Assembly (NCBI RefSeq): GCF_009831215.1
Contig: NZ_WUTW01000002.1
Location: 124,001-188,000, forward strand
Direction of reading: 5' to 3'
DNA length: 64,000 nucleotides
DNA from: Actinomadura rayongensis
GTDB taxonomy: Bacteria > Actinomycetota > Actinomycetes > Streptosporangiales > Streptosporangiaceae
The position numbers and the translations under genes are program-made. Position 1 is the first letter of the stretch, and each line of letters begins with the position of its first letter. The notes under the pieces are model-generated. The model was not told the origin of the DNA, searched no databases, and saw nothing but the letters and a program-made list of their open reading frames with translations. Of this stretch, positions 8,443 through 18,071 are shown piece after piece.

Positions 8443-9522
8443 GTGACCGCTAGTGAGCCAGGACAGACGTTGGGCCGTCCGGACGAGCAGGAAACCCGTC
8501 CGGACGGCCCCGGGAACGGGCGCGTCCAGCGGATGAGGGATGCCGCGTCCCGGCCGGAGATCTGGAAGCGCGGCCCGGTCCTCGCCGCGCTGGCGGTGCT
8601 GCTCGGCCTGATGCTGCTGCTGCACGCGTGGATCCCGAACGCGATCGGCAACGTCGGCAGTCTGGTCGAGACGTTCCTGCCCTGGTTCGGGCTGTTCGTC
8701 CCGGTGCTGCTGGCCGGGGCGCTGTGGCGGCGCTCCGCGTCCGCCGTGGTCGCGCTGCTGGTGCCGGTCCTGGCGTGGCTGCATTTGTTCGGCGGGCTGC
8801 TCGGCGACCGGACGCACGCGGGCGGCGACCTGATGCTGGCCAGCCACAACGTCGGCGCCGCCAACCCGGACCCGGCCGGCACCGCCCGCAGGCTGGCCGC
8901 GTCCGGCGCGGACGTGCTGGCGCTGGAGGAGATCACCTACACGGCCCGGGGCGTCTACGAGAAGGAGCTGGCGAAGACGTACCCGTACCACACGGCGCAG
9001 GGGACGGTCGGGCTGTGGAGCAGGCTGCCGCTGACGGACGTCCGCCCGGTCGACACCGCGATGGACGCCGGGCCGCTCGGGGCGATGAAGCCGACCAGCG
9101 AGAAGATGACCTACAACCGGGCGCTGCGCGCCACGGTGGCCACGCCGCACGGCCCGCTGGCGGTGTACGTGGCGCACCTCGGATCCATCCGCGTCAACCC
9201 CCGGGCGGGCTTCTGGACGGGCGCGCGGAACCGGAACCTGGACGCGCTCGGCCACGCCCTCGCCGCCGAGAAGAACCCGCGGACGGTCCTGCTCGGCGAC
9301 CTGAACGGCACCGTGGACGACCGCTCGTTCGCCCCCCTCACCGCGCACCTGCGCTCCGCCCAGACGAAGGCGGGGAGCGGCTTCGGGTTCACCTGGCCGG
9401 CGGAGTTCCCGATGGTGCGGATCGACCAGGTGCTGGTGCGGGGCGTGCGGCCGACGTCGTCCTGGGTGCTCCCGGCCACCGGCAGCGACCATCTGCCGGT
9501 GGCGGCGCGCATCTCCTGGTGA
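8443..9522 (+). CDS. Membrane-anchored endonuclease/exonuclease/phosphatase (EEP) family protein
   Basis: The 359-residue protein has a cytoplasmic N terminus and three closely spaced hydrophobic segments (about residues 45-125). An EEP fold follows, beginning LMLASHNVGAAN. Catalytic signatures are present: ALEEIT (metal-binding Glu), GDLNGTVDD (GD-N motif) and GSDHLPV near the C terminus (SDH). Members hydrolyse phosphodiesters in nucleic acids or lipids. With membrane anchoring, an extracellular DNase or lipid phosphodiesterase is likely; the substrate is unknown. GTG start, weak GAGGAC upstream, 16 bases after the TPR protein gene. Confidence 0.8.
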   Translation: MTASEPGQTLGRPDEQETRPDGPGNGRVQRMRDAASRPEIWKRGPVLAALAVLLGLMLLLHAWIPNAIGNVGSLVETFLPWFGLFVPVLLAGALWRRSASAVVALLVPVLAWLHLFGGLLGDRTHAGGDLMLASHNVGAANPDPAGTARRLAASGADVLALEEITYTARGVYEKELAKTYPYHTAQGTVGLWSRLPLTDVRPVDTAMDAGPLGAMKPTSEKMTYNRALRATVATPHGPLAVYVAHLGSIRVNPRAGFWTGARNRNLDALGHALAAEKNPRTVLLGDLNGTVDDRSFAPLTAHLRSAQTKAGSGFGFTWPAEFPMVRIDQVLVRGVRPTSSWVLPATGSDHLPVAARISW

Positions 9523-9538
9523 CGGGCCTGGTCACGGG

Positions 9539-10216
9539 CTAGGCGCGCTCGACGGCGGGCGCGGGGGCCCGCTGGGCGCGGGCCAGCAGGTCCGCGCCCA
9601 TCAGCGCGACGGCGACGAGCGCGCCGAGCAGGAAGCCGCCGACGACGTCGCTCGTCCAGTGGACGGCGAGGTAGACGCGGCTGACCCCGACGAGCGCCGC
9701 GCCCGCGACGGCCGCCGTCCAGGTCGCGGCGATCGCCGCCCGGTGCCGGAGCCGGCCGCAGACGAGGAACGCGAGGATCAGCAGCAGCGCCGCCGCCACG
9801 GTCGTGTGGCGGGACGGAAACGAGTACCCCGACTCGACGGTCAGCCAGTAGGCCTGCGGCGGCCGGACGCGGTCCGCGAGGTTCTTCACCGCGCCCGCCG
9901 CGAGGGCCGAGCCGACGGCGGTGCCCGCGACCAGCACGAACGGGCGCACGGACCGTCCGCGCCAGGCCAGGACGGCGGCGACGACGGCGCACAGGCCGAG
10001 CAGCGGGTACTCGGAGGCGTGCGTGACGCCCTCCAGGAACACGGTCAGCGCGTGCGCGCGGTGGTGGACGGCGTCGCCGAGCAGCGTCCGGTCGACCCCC
10101 GCCGTGCGGTGCGCGCCGACCAGCGCCGTGTCGGCGACGAGCCCGAGCGCGCACACGACGAGCGCGGCGGCGACCCGGGGCCGCCAGTTCGGGTGCGGCG
10201 GATCGGAAGACCACAT
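9539..10216 (-). CDS. PAP2 superfamily membrane phosphatase
   Basis: The 225-residue integral membrane protein has about six hydrophobic segments and the three PAP2 signatures: KNLADRVRP, SFPSRHTTV and SRVYLAVHWTSD. The family dephosphorylates phosphatidic acid, undecaprenyl pyrophosphate or related lipid phosphates on the outer face of the membrane. The ATG at 10216 gives a short cytoplasmic start (MWSSDPPHPNW); codons further upstream are unconserved-looking and less likely. It converges with the EEP gene with 16 bases between the stops. Confidence 0.9.
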   Translation of the reverse strand: MWSSDPPHPNWRPRVAAALVVCALGLVADTALVGAHRTAGVDRTLLGDAVHHRAHALTVFLEGVTHASEYPLLGLCAVVAAVLAWRGRSVRPFVLVAGTAVGSALAAGAVKNLADRVRPPQAYWLTVESGYSFPSRHTTVAAALLLILAFLVCGRLRHRAAIAATWTAAVAGAALVGVSRVYLAVHWTSDVVGGFLLGALVAVALMGADLLARAQRAPAPAVERA

Positions 10217-10411
10217 GAACGCGAGACCACCTTCCGGCGAACAGCAGATGAAGGGCCGATTATCCCGCCGTCCCGGCCGCCGGAACCCCTTTACCACGAT
10301 CGGCAAGTGTTCCATCACCGTCCGTCACTCAAATGAACAACCTCTTCCATCAGAGGACCGCGCCAGCGTAAGGTGGCAGCGTCGTCGTTCCCCCCTGGAA
10401 GGTGCCGGTCG

Positions 10412-11500
10412 ATGGTCGCTGTCCTGCGGAAGTTCGGAGCCGTCGTCGCGGCGGCGGCCCTGGTGGCGGCGGCCGGTGCGCCGACGCGTGCGGACACCGG
10501 CTGGCACGAGGTCGGCCTGCCGTTCTTCTGGCCGAAGACGGGCATCAACGACATCGCCGCCGGCGGCGCCGGGAACGTCTGGTTCGCCGGCTACCAGGGC
10601 AGCCTGCCGATCTTCGCGCCGGAGCTGTCCACGATCATCTGGACGTCCGGCAACCCCGTCGTGCGGCGCTGGACCGGATCGGGCTGGAAGGAGTACCCGC
10701 TGAACGGGTTCTCCGGGACGGGCGCGCTGGGCGACGTCAGCGCCGGCGCCGAGACCTGGATCCTGAGCAACGCGTCGTCCGGCCCCTATGTCGCGCGGTT
10801 CGACGGGACGGCGTTCGCCCGCGTCACCGCGCCGTCCGACGTGGAGCAGCTCAGGACCGTCCACACCGGCCCGGCGGGCACCTGGCTGACGGCCTGGCGG
10901 CGCGACCATGCCGGCGAGGGCCTCTACCGGTGGCGGGACGGCGCGTTCGTCGCCGAGACGCTGCCCGCCGGCCTCAGCGGCCTCGCCACCCTCGTCCAGA
11001 TCGGCCCGTCCGACGCCTGGCTCGGCGCGACGCGGCAGCAGGCGGGCGGCGGATCCGTCGCCACGACCCTGCACTGGACCGGGGGCGCGTGGACCGAGGT
11101 GCCGACGCCCACCACGTCGAAGGCCCTGCGCACGCTCACGGCCGGCGGCCCCGACGACATATGGGCGGCGGCGGCCGATGTCGTCTCCCGGTGGGCGCCC
11201 GTCGAGTCGCTCCTGCACTGGAACGGCACCGCGTGGTCACCGGTCGCGCTCCCGGGCGGCGGCTTCTCCGCGCGCGACGTCATCGTGGACGGCACCGGCC
11301 GCGCCTGGCTGGGGGGCACCGACGGCACGACGGGAGTCCTCTACCGCCGCGACGGCGACACGTGGACGAAGCAGACGATCCCGCTCCCGTCCGGCGCCAA
11401 GCGCCTGGACCTCTACCGCTTCGCCGCGATCCCCGGCACCGCGACCCTCTGGGCCGAGGGCACCCGCGACGACAACCCGGTCGTCATGACGAATCAGTAG
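10412..11500 (+). CDS. Secreted propeller-like repeat protein
   Basis: The 362-residue protein has a Sec signal peptide (LRKFGAVVAAAALVAAAGAP, cleavage near TRA-DT). Roughly 45-residue units follow, containing W-x-G/A plus LHWNGTAW-type strands (DIAAGGAGNVWFAG, LHWTGGAWTEVP, LLHWNGTAWSPV, DTWTKQT). This pattern fits a beta-propeller of about six or seven blades. The ATG follows CTGGAAGGTG with seven bases of spacing. No catalytic signature was found, so a binding or sensing role is inferred. Its stop overlaps that of lpdA by seven bases. Confidence 0.7.
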   Translation: MVAVLRKFGAVVAAAALVAAAGAPTRADTGWHEVGLPFFWPKTGINDIAAGGAGNVWFAGYQGSLPIFAPELSTIIWTSGNPVVRRWTGSGWKEYPLNGFSGTGALGDVSAGAETWILSNASSGPYVARFDGTAFARVTAPSDVEQLRTVHTGPAGTWLTAWRRDHAGEGLYRWRDGAFVAETLPAGLSGLATLVQIGPSDAWLGATRQQAGGGSVATTLHWTGGAWTEVPTPTTSKALRTLTAGGPDDIWAAAADVVSRWAPVESLLHWNGTAWSPVALPGGGFSARDVIVDGTGRAWLGGTDGTTGVLYRRDGDTWTKQTIPLPSGAKRLDLYRFAAIPGTATLWAEGTRDDNPVVMTNQ

Positions 11501-12879
11501 GCGTGTTCGGTCATCAGGCGGCGGCCCGCCTCGGTGATGCTGCCCGACATCGACGGGTACACCGCGAACGTGTGGGCCACCTGGTCGACCGTGAGGTGCT
11601 GCTGGACGGCGATCGAGACGCCGAGGATCAGCTCGCTGGCGCGCGGCGCGACGATGACGCCGCCGAGCACGATGCCGGTGGACGGGCGGCAGAACAGCTT
11701 GACGAACCCGTCCTCGAACCCCTGCATCTTGGCGCGCGGGTTGGTGAACAGGGGCAGCATGACCGTCCGGGCGTTGACCTCGCCGGAGTCGACCATGTGC
11801 TGCGTCACGCCGACGGACGCGACCTCGGGGTCGGTGAAGATGTTGGACGCGACCCAGCCGAGCTTGAGCGGCTGGACGGCCTCGCCGAGCGCGTGCCACA
11901 TCGCGATCCGCCCCTGCATCCCGGCGACGGACGCGAGCATCAGCACGCCGGTGCAGTCGCCGGAGGCGTAGATGTGCGGGACGCTCGTCCGGGAGACCTT
12001 GTCGACCTCCACGAACCCGTGGGCGCTCAGCTTGATCCCGGCCTTCTCCAGTCCGATGCCGCGCGTGTTCGGGACCATGCCGACGGTCATGAGGCAGTGC
12101 GAGCCCTCGACCTTGCGGCCGTCCTCCAGCGCGACGATCACGCCGTCGCCGGACCGCTCCACACCGGCCGCCCTGGACCGTGACATCACCTTCATGCCGC
12201 GCCGCATGAACACTTCCTGCAGCACGGACGCGGCGTCGGCGTCCTCGGTCGGCAGGATGCGGTCCCGCGAGGACACCAGCGTGACCTTGGAGCCGAGCGA
12301 CAGGTACGCCCCGGCCAGCTCGGCGCCCGTCACGCCGGACCCGACCACGATCAGTTCCTCGGGCAGCTCGGGGAGGTCGTAGAGCTGGCGCCAGTTGAGG
12401 ATGCGCTCGCCGTCGGGCGCGGAGCCGGGCAGGACGCGCGGGGTCGCGCCGGTCGCGAGCAGGATGATGTCGGCCTCGATGCGCCGGTCCCCCACGGACA
12501 CGACGTGCGGCTCGACCAGCCGTCCCTCGCCCCGGACGATCTTGACCTCTTCATAGGCGAGGCGCTCGGCGATGTCGAAGGACTGGGCGCGGGCGAGGTC
12601 CTTGACGCGCTTGTTGACGGTCCCGAGATCGGCCTCCAGCGCGCCGACGACGCCGTCCGGGCCGCCGTTGAACCGCAGCCCGAGCCGCGCGGACTCGCTC
12701 ATCACCGCCATGCGGGTGGACGTCGCGATCAGCGTCTTGGACGGCACGCAGTCGGTGAGGACGCACGCCCCGCCGGGCCCGTCGCGCTCCACGACGGTCA
12801 CGTCGGCGCCGAGCTGCGCCGCGACCAGGGCGGCCTCGTAGCCGCCGGGACCTCCGCCGATGATCACAATGCGCGTCAC
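11494..12879 (-). CDS. lpdA: NAD(P)H-quinone dehydrogenase / flavoprotein disulfide reductase
   Basis: The 461-residue protein belongs to the pyridine nucleotide-disulfide reductase family. It has an FAD-binding VIIGGGPGGYEAAL at the N terminus, a redox CVLTDC in place of CLNxGC, an NAD-binding GSGVTGAELA mid-protein, and a dimerisation domain. It is most like mycobacterial LpdA (Rv3303c), which reduces quinones with NAD(P)H rather than acting in pyruvate dehydrogenase. The usual C-terminal active-site HxxxxE is replaced by HTFAVYPS, as in that subfamily. GTG 12879 gives the conserved TRIVIIGG start, but GGAAGG abuts it with no spacer, so the gene may be translated with a very short leader. 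It is divergent from the GGCT gene. Confidence 0.9.
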   Translation of the reverse strand: MTRIVIIGGGPGGYEAALVAAQLGADVTVVERDGPGGACVLTDCVPSKTLIATSTRMAVMSESARLGLRFNGGPDGVVGALEADLGTVNKRVKDLARAQSFDIAERLAYEEVKIVRGEGRLVEPHVVSVGDRRIEADIILLATGATPRVLPGSAPDGERILNWRQLYDLPELPEELIVVGSGVTGAELAGAYLSLGSKVTLVSSRDRILPTEDADAASVLQEVFMRRGMKVMSRSRAAGVERSGDGVIVALEDGRKVEGSHCLMTVGMVPNTRGIGLEKAGIKLSAHGFVEVDKVSRTSVPHIYASGDCTGVLMLASVAGMQGRIAMWHALGEAVQPLKLGWVASNIFTDPEVASVGVTQHMVDSGEVNARTVMLPLFTNPRAKMQGFEDGFVKLFCRPSTGIVLGGVIVAPRASELILGVSIAVQQHLTVDQVAHTFAVYPSMSGSITEAGRRLMTEHAY

Positions 12880-12939
12880 CCTTCCATTGTGTCCCCTCGC
12901 GGGCAGTGATCCCGCCGGGGAGGGGTGGACGCGGCGGGT

Positions 12940-12945
12940 TAGGCT
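12940..12945 (+). promoter_or_regulatory. Leaderless promoter -10 (TAGGCT) of the GGCT gene
   Basis: TAGGCT is followed by exactly seven bases and then the GTG start at 12953. This places the transcription start on the start codon itself. No ribosome-binding site precedes the GTG, so leaderless translation is expected. Confidence 0.7.
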
Positions 12946-12952
12946 GGCCCGC

Positions 12953-13402
12953 GTGGCTCTGTACGCGGCGTACGCCTCCAATCTGGACCCCGAGCAGATG
13001 GCGCTCCGGGCTCCGCACTCCCCCATCCGCGGCACCGGCTGGCTGACCGGCTGGCGGCTCACGTTCGGCGGCCAGGACGAGCGCGGCGAGGGCGCGATCG
13101 CGACGGTCGTGGAGGACCGGGACGCGCACGTCTTCGTCGTCCTCTACGACGTGCCGCCCTTCGACGAGCAGGAGCTGGACTCCTGGGAGGGCGCGGCGAT
13201 CGGCGTCTACCGCAAGACGCGCGTCCGCGTCCACACCCTGGACGGCGACGTGCTCTGCTGGCTGTACGTCCTGGACGACTACGAGGGCGGCCTGCCGTCC
13301 GCGCGGTACGTCGGGATGCTCGCCGACGCCGCCGAGAAGGCCGGGGCGCCCGACGACTACGTGAAGGATCTGCGGGAACGTCCCTGTTCGCCGGGCAGTT
13401 GA
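12953..13402 (+). CDS. Gamma-glutamylcyclotransferase family protein
   Basis: The 149-residue protein has the GGCT fold signature [13 protein letters not shown] near the N terminus (YxSNL loop that binds gamma-glutamyl groups). The acidic [11 protein letters not shown] region contains the likely catalytic Glu, and [16 protein letters not shown] matches the family C terminus. Members release 5-oxoproline from gamma-glutamyl compounds; the natural substrate here is unknown. The start is set by the leaderless promoter at 12940. It is followed 22 bases later by the leaderless punA gene. Confidence 0.85.
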   Translation: MALYAAYASNLDPEQMALRAPHSPIRGTGWLTGWRLTFGGQDERGEGAIATVVEDRDAHVFVVLYDVPPFDEQELDSWEGAAIGVYRKTRVRVHTLDGDVLCWLYVLDDYEGGLPSARYVGMLADAAEKAGAPDDYVKDLRERPCSPGS

Positions 13403-13411
13403 GCGCGGCGG

Positions 13412-13417
13412 TAGTGT
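13412..13417 (+). promoter_or_regulatory. Leaderless promoter -10 (TAGTGT) of punA
   Basis: TAGTGT followed by seven bases and GTG at 13425 repeats the leaderless layout seen at 12940. The element lies just after the stop codon of the GGCT gene, so punA can be expressed independently. Confidence 0.65.
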
Positions 13418-13424
13418 CGGCCGG

Positions 13425-14237
13425 GTGAGCGACGCTTTCGTACGGGCCGCCGAGGCGGCGCAGGCGCTGCGCGAGCGCGCCGGGGTCGCGTCCTTCGACG
13501 CGGCGGTGGTGCTCGGGTCGGGCTGGGTGCCGGCGGCGGACGCGCTCGGCACGCCGTCCGCCGAGATCGCGGTGACCGATCTGCCGGGGTTCGCGCCGCC
13601 CGCCGTGGCGGGCCACGCGGGCCGGATCCGGGTGGTGGAGTGCGGCGGACGGCACGTGCTCGTCTTCCTCGGCCGCACGCACCTGTACGAGGGGCACGGG
13701 ACGGACGCGGTCGTCCACGGCGTCCGGACGGCCCTGGCCGCCGGGGTCCGGACGGTCGTGCTGACGAACGCGGCGGGCGGGCTGCGGCCCGAGACCCAGC
13801 GCGTCGGCGAGCCCGTCCTGATCAGCGACCACATCAACCTCACGGGCGACCACCCGCTGACGGGCGCGACGTTCGTGGACATGTCCGAGGCGTACTCGGC
13901 GCGGCTGCGCGACCTCGCGCGCACGGCGGACCCGTCGCTCGCCGAGGGCGTGTACGCGGCGCTGCGCGGCCCGACCTACGAGACGCCCGCCGAGATCCGG
14001 ATGCTCCGGACGCTCGGCGCGGACCTCGTCGGCATGTCGACGGCGCTGGAGACGATCGCGGCGCGGCGCGGGCTGCCGGACGCCGAACCGGCCGAGGTGC
14101 TGGCGTTCTCGCTGGTCACCAATGTCGCGGCGGGCCTGTCGGACCGGCATCTCGACCACGCCGAGGTGCTGGCCGAGGGACGCGCGGCGGCGGCACGGAT
14201 GGGCGCCCTGCTCGCCACGCTGGTGCCCAAGCTGTGA
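13425..14237 (+). CDS. punA: Purine-nucleoside phosphorylase
   Basis: This 270-residue enzyme of the trimeric PNP family cleaves inosine and guanosine (and deoxy forms) with phosphate to base and (deoxy)ribose-1-phosphate. It shows [12 protein letters not shown] (phosphate loop), the GRTHLYEGH motif, [11 protein letters not shown] and [13 protein letters not shown]. Its product is a substrate of phosphopentomutase-type activity, which fits the sugar-phosphate mutase encoded next with a 4-base GTGA overlap. The order lpdA-GGCT-punA-pmmB-add resembles the mycobacterial Rv3303c-Rv3313c region. Confidence 0.95.
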   Translation: MSDAFVRAAEAAQALRERAGVASFDAAVVLGSGWVPAADALGTPSAEIAVTDLPGFAPPAVAGHAGRIRVVECGGRHVLVFLGRTHLYEGHGTDAVVHGVRTALAAGVRTVVLTNAAGGLRPETQRVGEPVLISDHINLTGDHPLTGATFVDMSEAYSARLRDLARTADPSLAEGVYAALRGPTYETPAEIRMLRTLGADLVGMSTALETIAARRGLPDAEPAEVLAFSLVTNVAAGLSDRHLDHAEVLAEGRAAAARMGALLATLVPKL

Positions 14238-15862
14238 CCGACCCGCGCGCCTGGCTCGCGCAGGACCCCGACCCGGACACGCGCGCCGAGCTGGAGGCGC
14301 TGCTCGCCGCCGGGGACTCCGCCGCGCTCGCCGACCGGTTCGGCGCCCGGCTGGAGTTCGGGACGGCCGGGCTGCGCGGCGAACTCGGCGCCGGGCCGAA
14401 CCGGATGAACCGGGTGACGGTCCTGCGCGCGGCGGCGGGCCTCGCGGCGCGGCTGCGGAACGAACCTCCGCGCGGCGGGGTCGTGATCGGGTACGACGCG
14501 CGGCACAAGTCCGAGCGGTTCGCGCGCGACACCGCCGCCGTGCTGGCCGGGGCGGGGCTGCGGGCGCGGGTGCTGCCGCGTCCGCTGCCGACGCCGGTGC
14601 TGGCGTTCTGCGTCCGGCACCTGGACGCGGCGGCGGGCGTGATGGTCACCGCGAGCCACAACCCGCCGCGCGACAACGGCTACAAGGTGTACTGGGGGGA
14701 CGGGGCGCAGATCGTCCCGCCGCTGGACGCCGAGATCTCCGCCGCGATCGACGCCGTGGGCCGGGTGGACGAACTTCCGCTCGGCGACGCGTGGGAGACG
14801 CTGGGCGAGGACGTGGTCGAGGCGTATCTCGACGCGGTGACCGCGCTGCCGCTCGGCGACGCCCGGGAGATCGCGGTCGCGTACACGCCGCTGCACGGCG
14901 TCGGCCGGGACGTGCTGCTGCGCGCGTTCGCGCGGGCCGGGTTCCCGGCGCCCTTCGTCGTGGCCGAGCAGGCCGAGCCCGATCCGGACTTCCCGACCGT
15001 CGCATTCCCCAACCCGGAGGAGCCGGGCGCGCTGGACCTGGCGGTGGACCTGGCGCGGGCGCGCGGCGCGGACCTGGTGATCGCCAACGACCCGGACGCG
15101 GACCGCTGCGCCGTGGCCGTCCCCGACGGGTCCGGCTGGCGGACGCTGACCGGCGACGAGGTGGGCGGGCTGCTCGCCGAGCACGTGCTGCGCGCGACGT
15201 CCGGCGCCGACCGGCTGCTGGTGACGACGATCGTGTCGGCCACGCTGGTCGCCGCGCTGGCGCGCGAGCACGGGGTGCGGTTCGCGCCGTCGCTGACGGG
15301 CTTCAAGTGGATCGTCCGGTCCGGTTCGGGACGGCTCGTCCTCGGCTACGAAGAGGCGCTGGGCTACTGCCTGGGCGGCGACGACGGCCCGCCCGTCCAC
15401 GACAAGGACGGCGTCGGCGCCGCGCTGGCCGTCGCCGCGCTCGCCGCCGCAGCACGCCGCGAGGGCCGCACGCTGCTCGACCTGCTGGACGACCAGGCGC
15501 GGCGGCACGGCCTGCACGCCACCGCGCCGCTGTCGGTGCGCGTCGCCGACCGCGCGCTGATCACGGCGGCGGTGGACCGGCTCCGCGCCGCGCCGCCGGA
15601 CGCGCTCGCCGGACGCGCCGTCACCCGCGTGGACGACCTCACCGCCGGGGTCGACGGGCTGCCGCCCACCGACGGCGTGCGGCTGTTCCTGGACGGCGGC
15701 GCGCGCGTCGTGGTCCGTCCGTCCGGGACCGAGCCGAAGCTGAAGTGCTATCTGGAGGTCGTCCTGCCGGTCGGGGACGCGGCGGTCGCGGACGTCCGGG
15801 CCCGCGCCCGCGCCGACCTGGACGCCCTGAAGACCGCGCTCGCCGCCGCGCTCGGCCTCTAG
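14234..15862 (+). CDS. pmmB: Phospho-sugar mutase (phosphomannomutase/phosphopentomutase type)
   Basis: The 542-residue alpha-D-phosphohexomutase family enzyme contains [18 protein letters not shown], the phosphoserine loop [16 protein letters not shown], metal-binding DPDADRC, the sugar loop GYEEALGY and phosphate-binding [10 protein letters not shown]. In this subfamily (long PMM/PGM2-like enzymes) glucose-1-P or pentose-1-P are used. Overlap with punA suggests conversion of ribose-1-P to ribose-5-P. GTG start overlapping the punA stop. Its TAG stop shares the palindrome CTAG (15859-15862) with the stop of the convergent PH-domain gene. Confidence 0.92.
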   Translation: MTDPRAWLAQDPDPDTRAELEALLAAGDSAALADRFGARLEFGTAGLRGELGAGPNRMNRVTVLRAAAGLAARLRNEPPRGGVVIGYDARHKSERFARDTAAVLAGAGLRARVLPRPLPTPVLAFCVRHLDAAAGVMVTASHNPPRDNGYKVYWGDGAQIVPPLDAEISAAIDAVGRVDELPLGDAWETLGEDVVEAYLDAVTALPLGDAREIAVAYTPLHGVGRDVLLRAFARAGFPAPFVVAEQAEPDPDFPTVAFPNPEEPGALDLAVDLARARGADLVIANDPDADRCAVAVPDGSGWRTLTGDEVGGLLAEHVLRATSGADRLLVTTIVSATLVAALAREHGVRFAPSLTGFKWIVRSGSGRLVLGYEEALGYCLGGDDGPPVHDKDGVGAALAVAALAAAARREGRTLLDLLDDQARRHGLHATAPLSVRVADRALITAAVDRLRAAPPDALAGRAVTRVDDLTAGVDGLPPTDGVRLFLDGGARVVVRPSGTEPKLKCYLEVVLPVGDAAVADVRARARADLDALKTALAAALGL

Positions 15863-16461
15863 ACCGCCAGCAGGACCGCGAGCGCCACCGGCGGGACGAC
15901 CAGCGCCGCGACCGTCGGCCACGACCAGGACACCGTGCCCGTCTCCGCGCCGTCCCCCCGGTGGCGGCGCGCGATCTCGTTGAGCCGTTCGGCCGTGTAC
16001 GTCGCCGGGGTGCGGCCTTTCAGCGTGGCGGCTGCGACCTTGGCGGCGCTCTCCCGCGCGGTCTGCTTCTCGGCCTTGGCCTGCGCGCGCGGCGAGGTCT
16101 GGTCGATCCAGGCGCGGGTGACGAGGTCCCGGCCGTCCGGCCCGGCGAACCGGACCGTCAGCGCCGCGCCGCCCGCGACCTCCCGCACCGCCCGCCACGG
16201 CGCCCGCGTGTCCCGCAGCGGGTTGCGGACGGTCACGCCCGCGCCGTCGCCGAGGATCGCGGGCCGCAGCCCGAGCGCGTAGGCGAGCGCGCAGCCGAAC
16301 AGCAGCGCCAGCGCGTATGCGGCGCCCGTCCGGTCGTGCCGGGCCGCGCCGGTGAACCCGACGAGCAGGTCGAGCAGGTTCAGCACGGCGAACACGACGA
16401 ACGCCCAGCCCGCGACCCGTCCGGCCGTGGACCGCACCCGCAGTTCCGGACGCGCGCTCAT
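15859..16461 (-). CDS. Membrane protein with PH-like (bPH_6 type) domain
   Basis: The 200-residue protein has two N-terminal transmembrane helices ([15 protein letters not shown] and [17 protein letters not shown]). A compact domain follows with [20 protein letters not shown], the hallmark of the bPH_6/CFP-6 group of actinobacterial membrane proteins. It ends with a third hydrophobic helix. ATG 16461 overlaps the add stop as ATGA, so it is translationally coupled to adenosine deaminase. Function unknown. The stop codon shares CTAG with pmmB. Confidence 0.75.
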   Translation of the reverse strand: MSARPELRVRSTAGRVAGWAFVVFAVLNLLDLLVGFTGAARHDRTGAAYALALLFGCALAYALGLRPAILGDGAGVTVRNPLRDTRAPWRAVREVAGGAALTVRFAGPDGRDLVTRAWIDQTSPRAQAKAEKQTARESAAKVAAATLKGRTPATYTAERLNEIARRHRGDGAETGTVSWSWPTVAALVVPPVALAVLLAV

Positions 16462-17561
16462 GCGAGGGGCCGCGTCCACTTGGCCTGCGCGAACCCGGGC
16501 TTGATCACGCCGTTGATCAGTTCGAGGCGCTCGGAGAAGTCCAGGAACGCCGACTTCATCGCGTTCACCGTGAACCACTGGAGGTCGTCCCAGGTGTAGC
16601 CGAACGCGTCCACGAGGGCGGCGAACTCCTCGCTGAGCGTCGTCCCGCCCATCAGCCGGTTGTCGGTGTTGACGGTCACGCGGAAGTGCAGCGCCCGCAG
16701 CAGCCCGATCGGGTGCTCGGCGATCGACGGCGCCGCGCCCGTCTGGACGTTCGACGTCGGGCACATCTCCAGCGGGATCCGCTTGTCCCGGACGTAGGCG
16801 GCGAGCCGGCCGAGCCGCGCGCCGTCCCCGGTGACGTCGATGTCGTCGATGATGCGGACGCCGTGGCCGAGCCGGTCCGCGCCGCACCACTGGATCGCCT
16901 CCCAGATCGACGGGAGCCCGAACCCCTCCCCCGCGTGGATCGTGAAGTGGGCGTTCTCGCGCTGCAGGTACTCGAACGCGTCCAGGTGGCGGGTGGGCGG
17001 GTACCCGGCCTCGGCGCCCGCGATGTCGAACCCGGCGACGCCCGCGTCCCGGTACCGGACGGCCAGCTCCGCGATCTCCATGCTTCTCGGTCCCTGCCCC
17101 CGGCTCAGGTGCCGCATCGCGGTGACGAGCGTCCCGACGCGGATGCCGTGGTCGGCGCGGGCGCGGTCGAACCCCTCCAGCACGGCCTCGACGACCTGCT
17201 CCAGGCTCAGCCCGTTCTCGGTGTGCAGTTCGGGCGCGTACCGGACCTCGGCGTAGACGACGCCGTCGTTCGCCAGGTCCTCGGCGCACTCGTAGGCGAC
17301 GCGGGTCAGCGCCTCCGCCGACTGCATCACCGCGACCGTGTGGCCGAACGTCTCCAGGTACTTCTCCAGCGACCCCGAGTGCGACATCTCGGCGAACCAG
17401 GCGCCGAGCGACTCCGGATCCCGGGTGGGCAGGCCGGCGTAACCGGACTCCCGGGCGAGATCCACGATCGTCCCGGGCCGCAGGCCCCCGTCGAGATGAT
17501 CGTGCAGCAGCACCTTCGGGGCCTGCCGGATCCTGTCCAGCGAGGGACGTTCCTCCGCCAT
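16458..17561 (-). CDS. add: Adenosine deaminase
   Basis: The 367-residue zinc hydrolase deaminates adenosine and deoxyadenosine to (deoxy)inosine, feeding purine-nucleoside phosphorylase. It carries [10 protein letters not shown] (metal ligands), HAGEGFG with catalytic Glu, the RLGHG motif, PTSN, and VNTDNRLM with the zinc-ligand Asp. The ATG is preceded by AGGAGGT six bases upstream. It is first in a two-gene unit with the PH-domain protein. Confidence 0.95.
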   Translation of the reverse strand: MAEERPSLDRIRQAPKVLLHDHLDGGLRPGTIVDLARESGYAGLPTRDPESLGAWFAEMSHSGSLEKYLETFGHTVAVMQSAEALTRVAYECAEDLANDGVVYAEVRYAPELHTENGLSLEQVVEAVLEGFDRARADHGIRVGTLVTAMRHLSRGQGPRSMEIAELAVRYRDAGVAGFDIAGAEAGYPPTRHLDAFEYLQRENAHFTIHAGEGFGLPSIWEAIQWCGADRLGHGVRIIDDIDVTGDGARLGRLAAYVRDKRIPLEMCPTSNVQTGAAPSIAEHPIGLLRALHFRVTVNTDNRLMGGTTLSEEFAALVDAFGYTWDDLQWFTVNAMKSAFLDFSERLELINGVIKPGFAQAKWTRPLA

Positions 17562-17689
17562 TCGCGCACCTCCTGCCCCGAATCTAGCGGTCGGCCGGGG
17601 CCGGGAGAAAAAGTTCCGGGCCGGATGTCGATCCGGGGTCGCGCCGGACGACGCGTGGGCGAGAACACCTCGTCGGAAGGAAGCACGCC

Positions 17690-18070
17690 ATGACCGCTCT
17701 CGCCCCTGCCCCGTCCCCCGTCCTGCGCCGCGTCCTGTGGGGCGCGCAGATCCTGCTGGCGCTGTTCCTGCTCGTCGCGTCCGCGCTGCCGAAGTTCGCC
17801 GGGCAGAAGGACGCCGTCGAGACGTTCGCGAAGATCGGCTGGGGCCAGTGGCTCCGGTACCTGACCGGCGCGGTCGAGGCGGCGGGCGCGATCGGGCTGG
17901 TCGTCCCCCGGCTCGCGGGCGCGGCGGCCGTCGGGCTGATCGGGCTCATGATCGGCGCCGCGCTGACGCAGCTCCTCGTCCTGTCGCCCGCGTGGGCGCT
18001 GTTCCCGGCGGCGCTGGCCGTCGTGTTCGCGCTGATCGCCTACGACCGGCGGGCCGACCTGCTCCCCTGA
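17690..18070 (+). CDS. DoxX family membrane protein
   Basis: The 126-residue protein has four transmembrane helices and the DoxX-like pattern [13 protein letters not shown], then [17 protein letters not shown]. Family members include quinol oxidase subunits and small redox-stress membrane proteins; nothing here distinguishes a role. ATG after a GGAAGGAAG purine run. It is divergent from add and convergent, with one base between stops, with the methyltransferase gene. Confidence 0.85.
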   Translation: MTALAPAPSPVLRRVLWGAQILLALFLLVASALPKFAGQKDAVETFAKIGWGQWLRYLTGAVEAAGAIGLVVPRLAGAAAVGLIGLMIGAALTQLLVLSPAWALFPAALAVVFALIAYDRRADLLP

Positions 18071-18071
18071 C

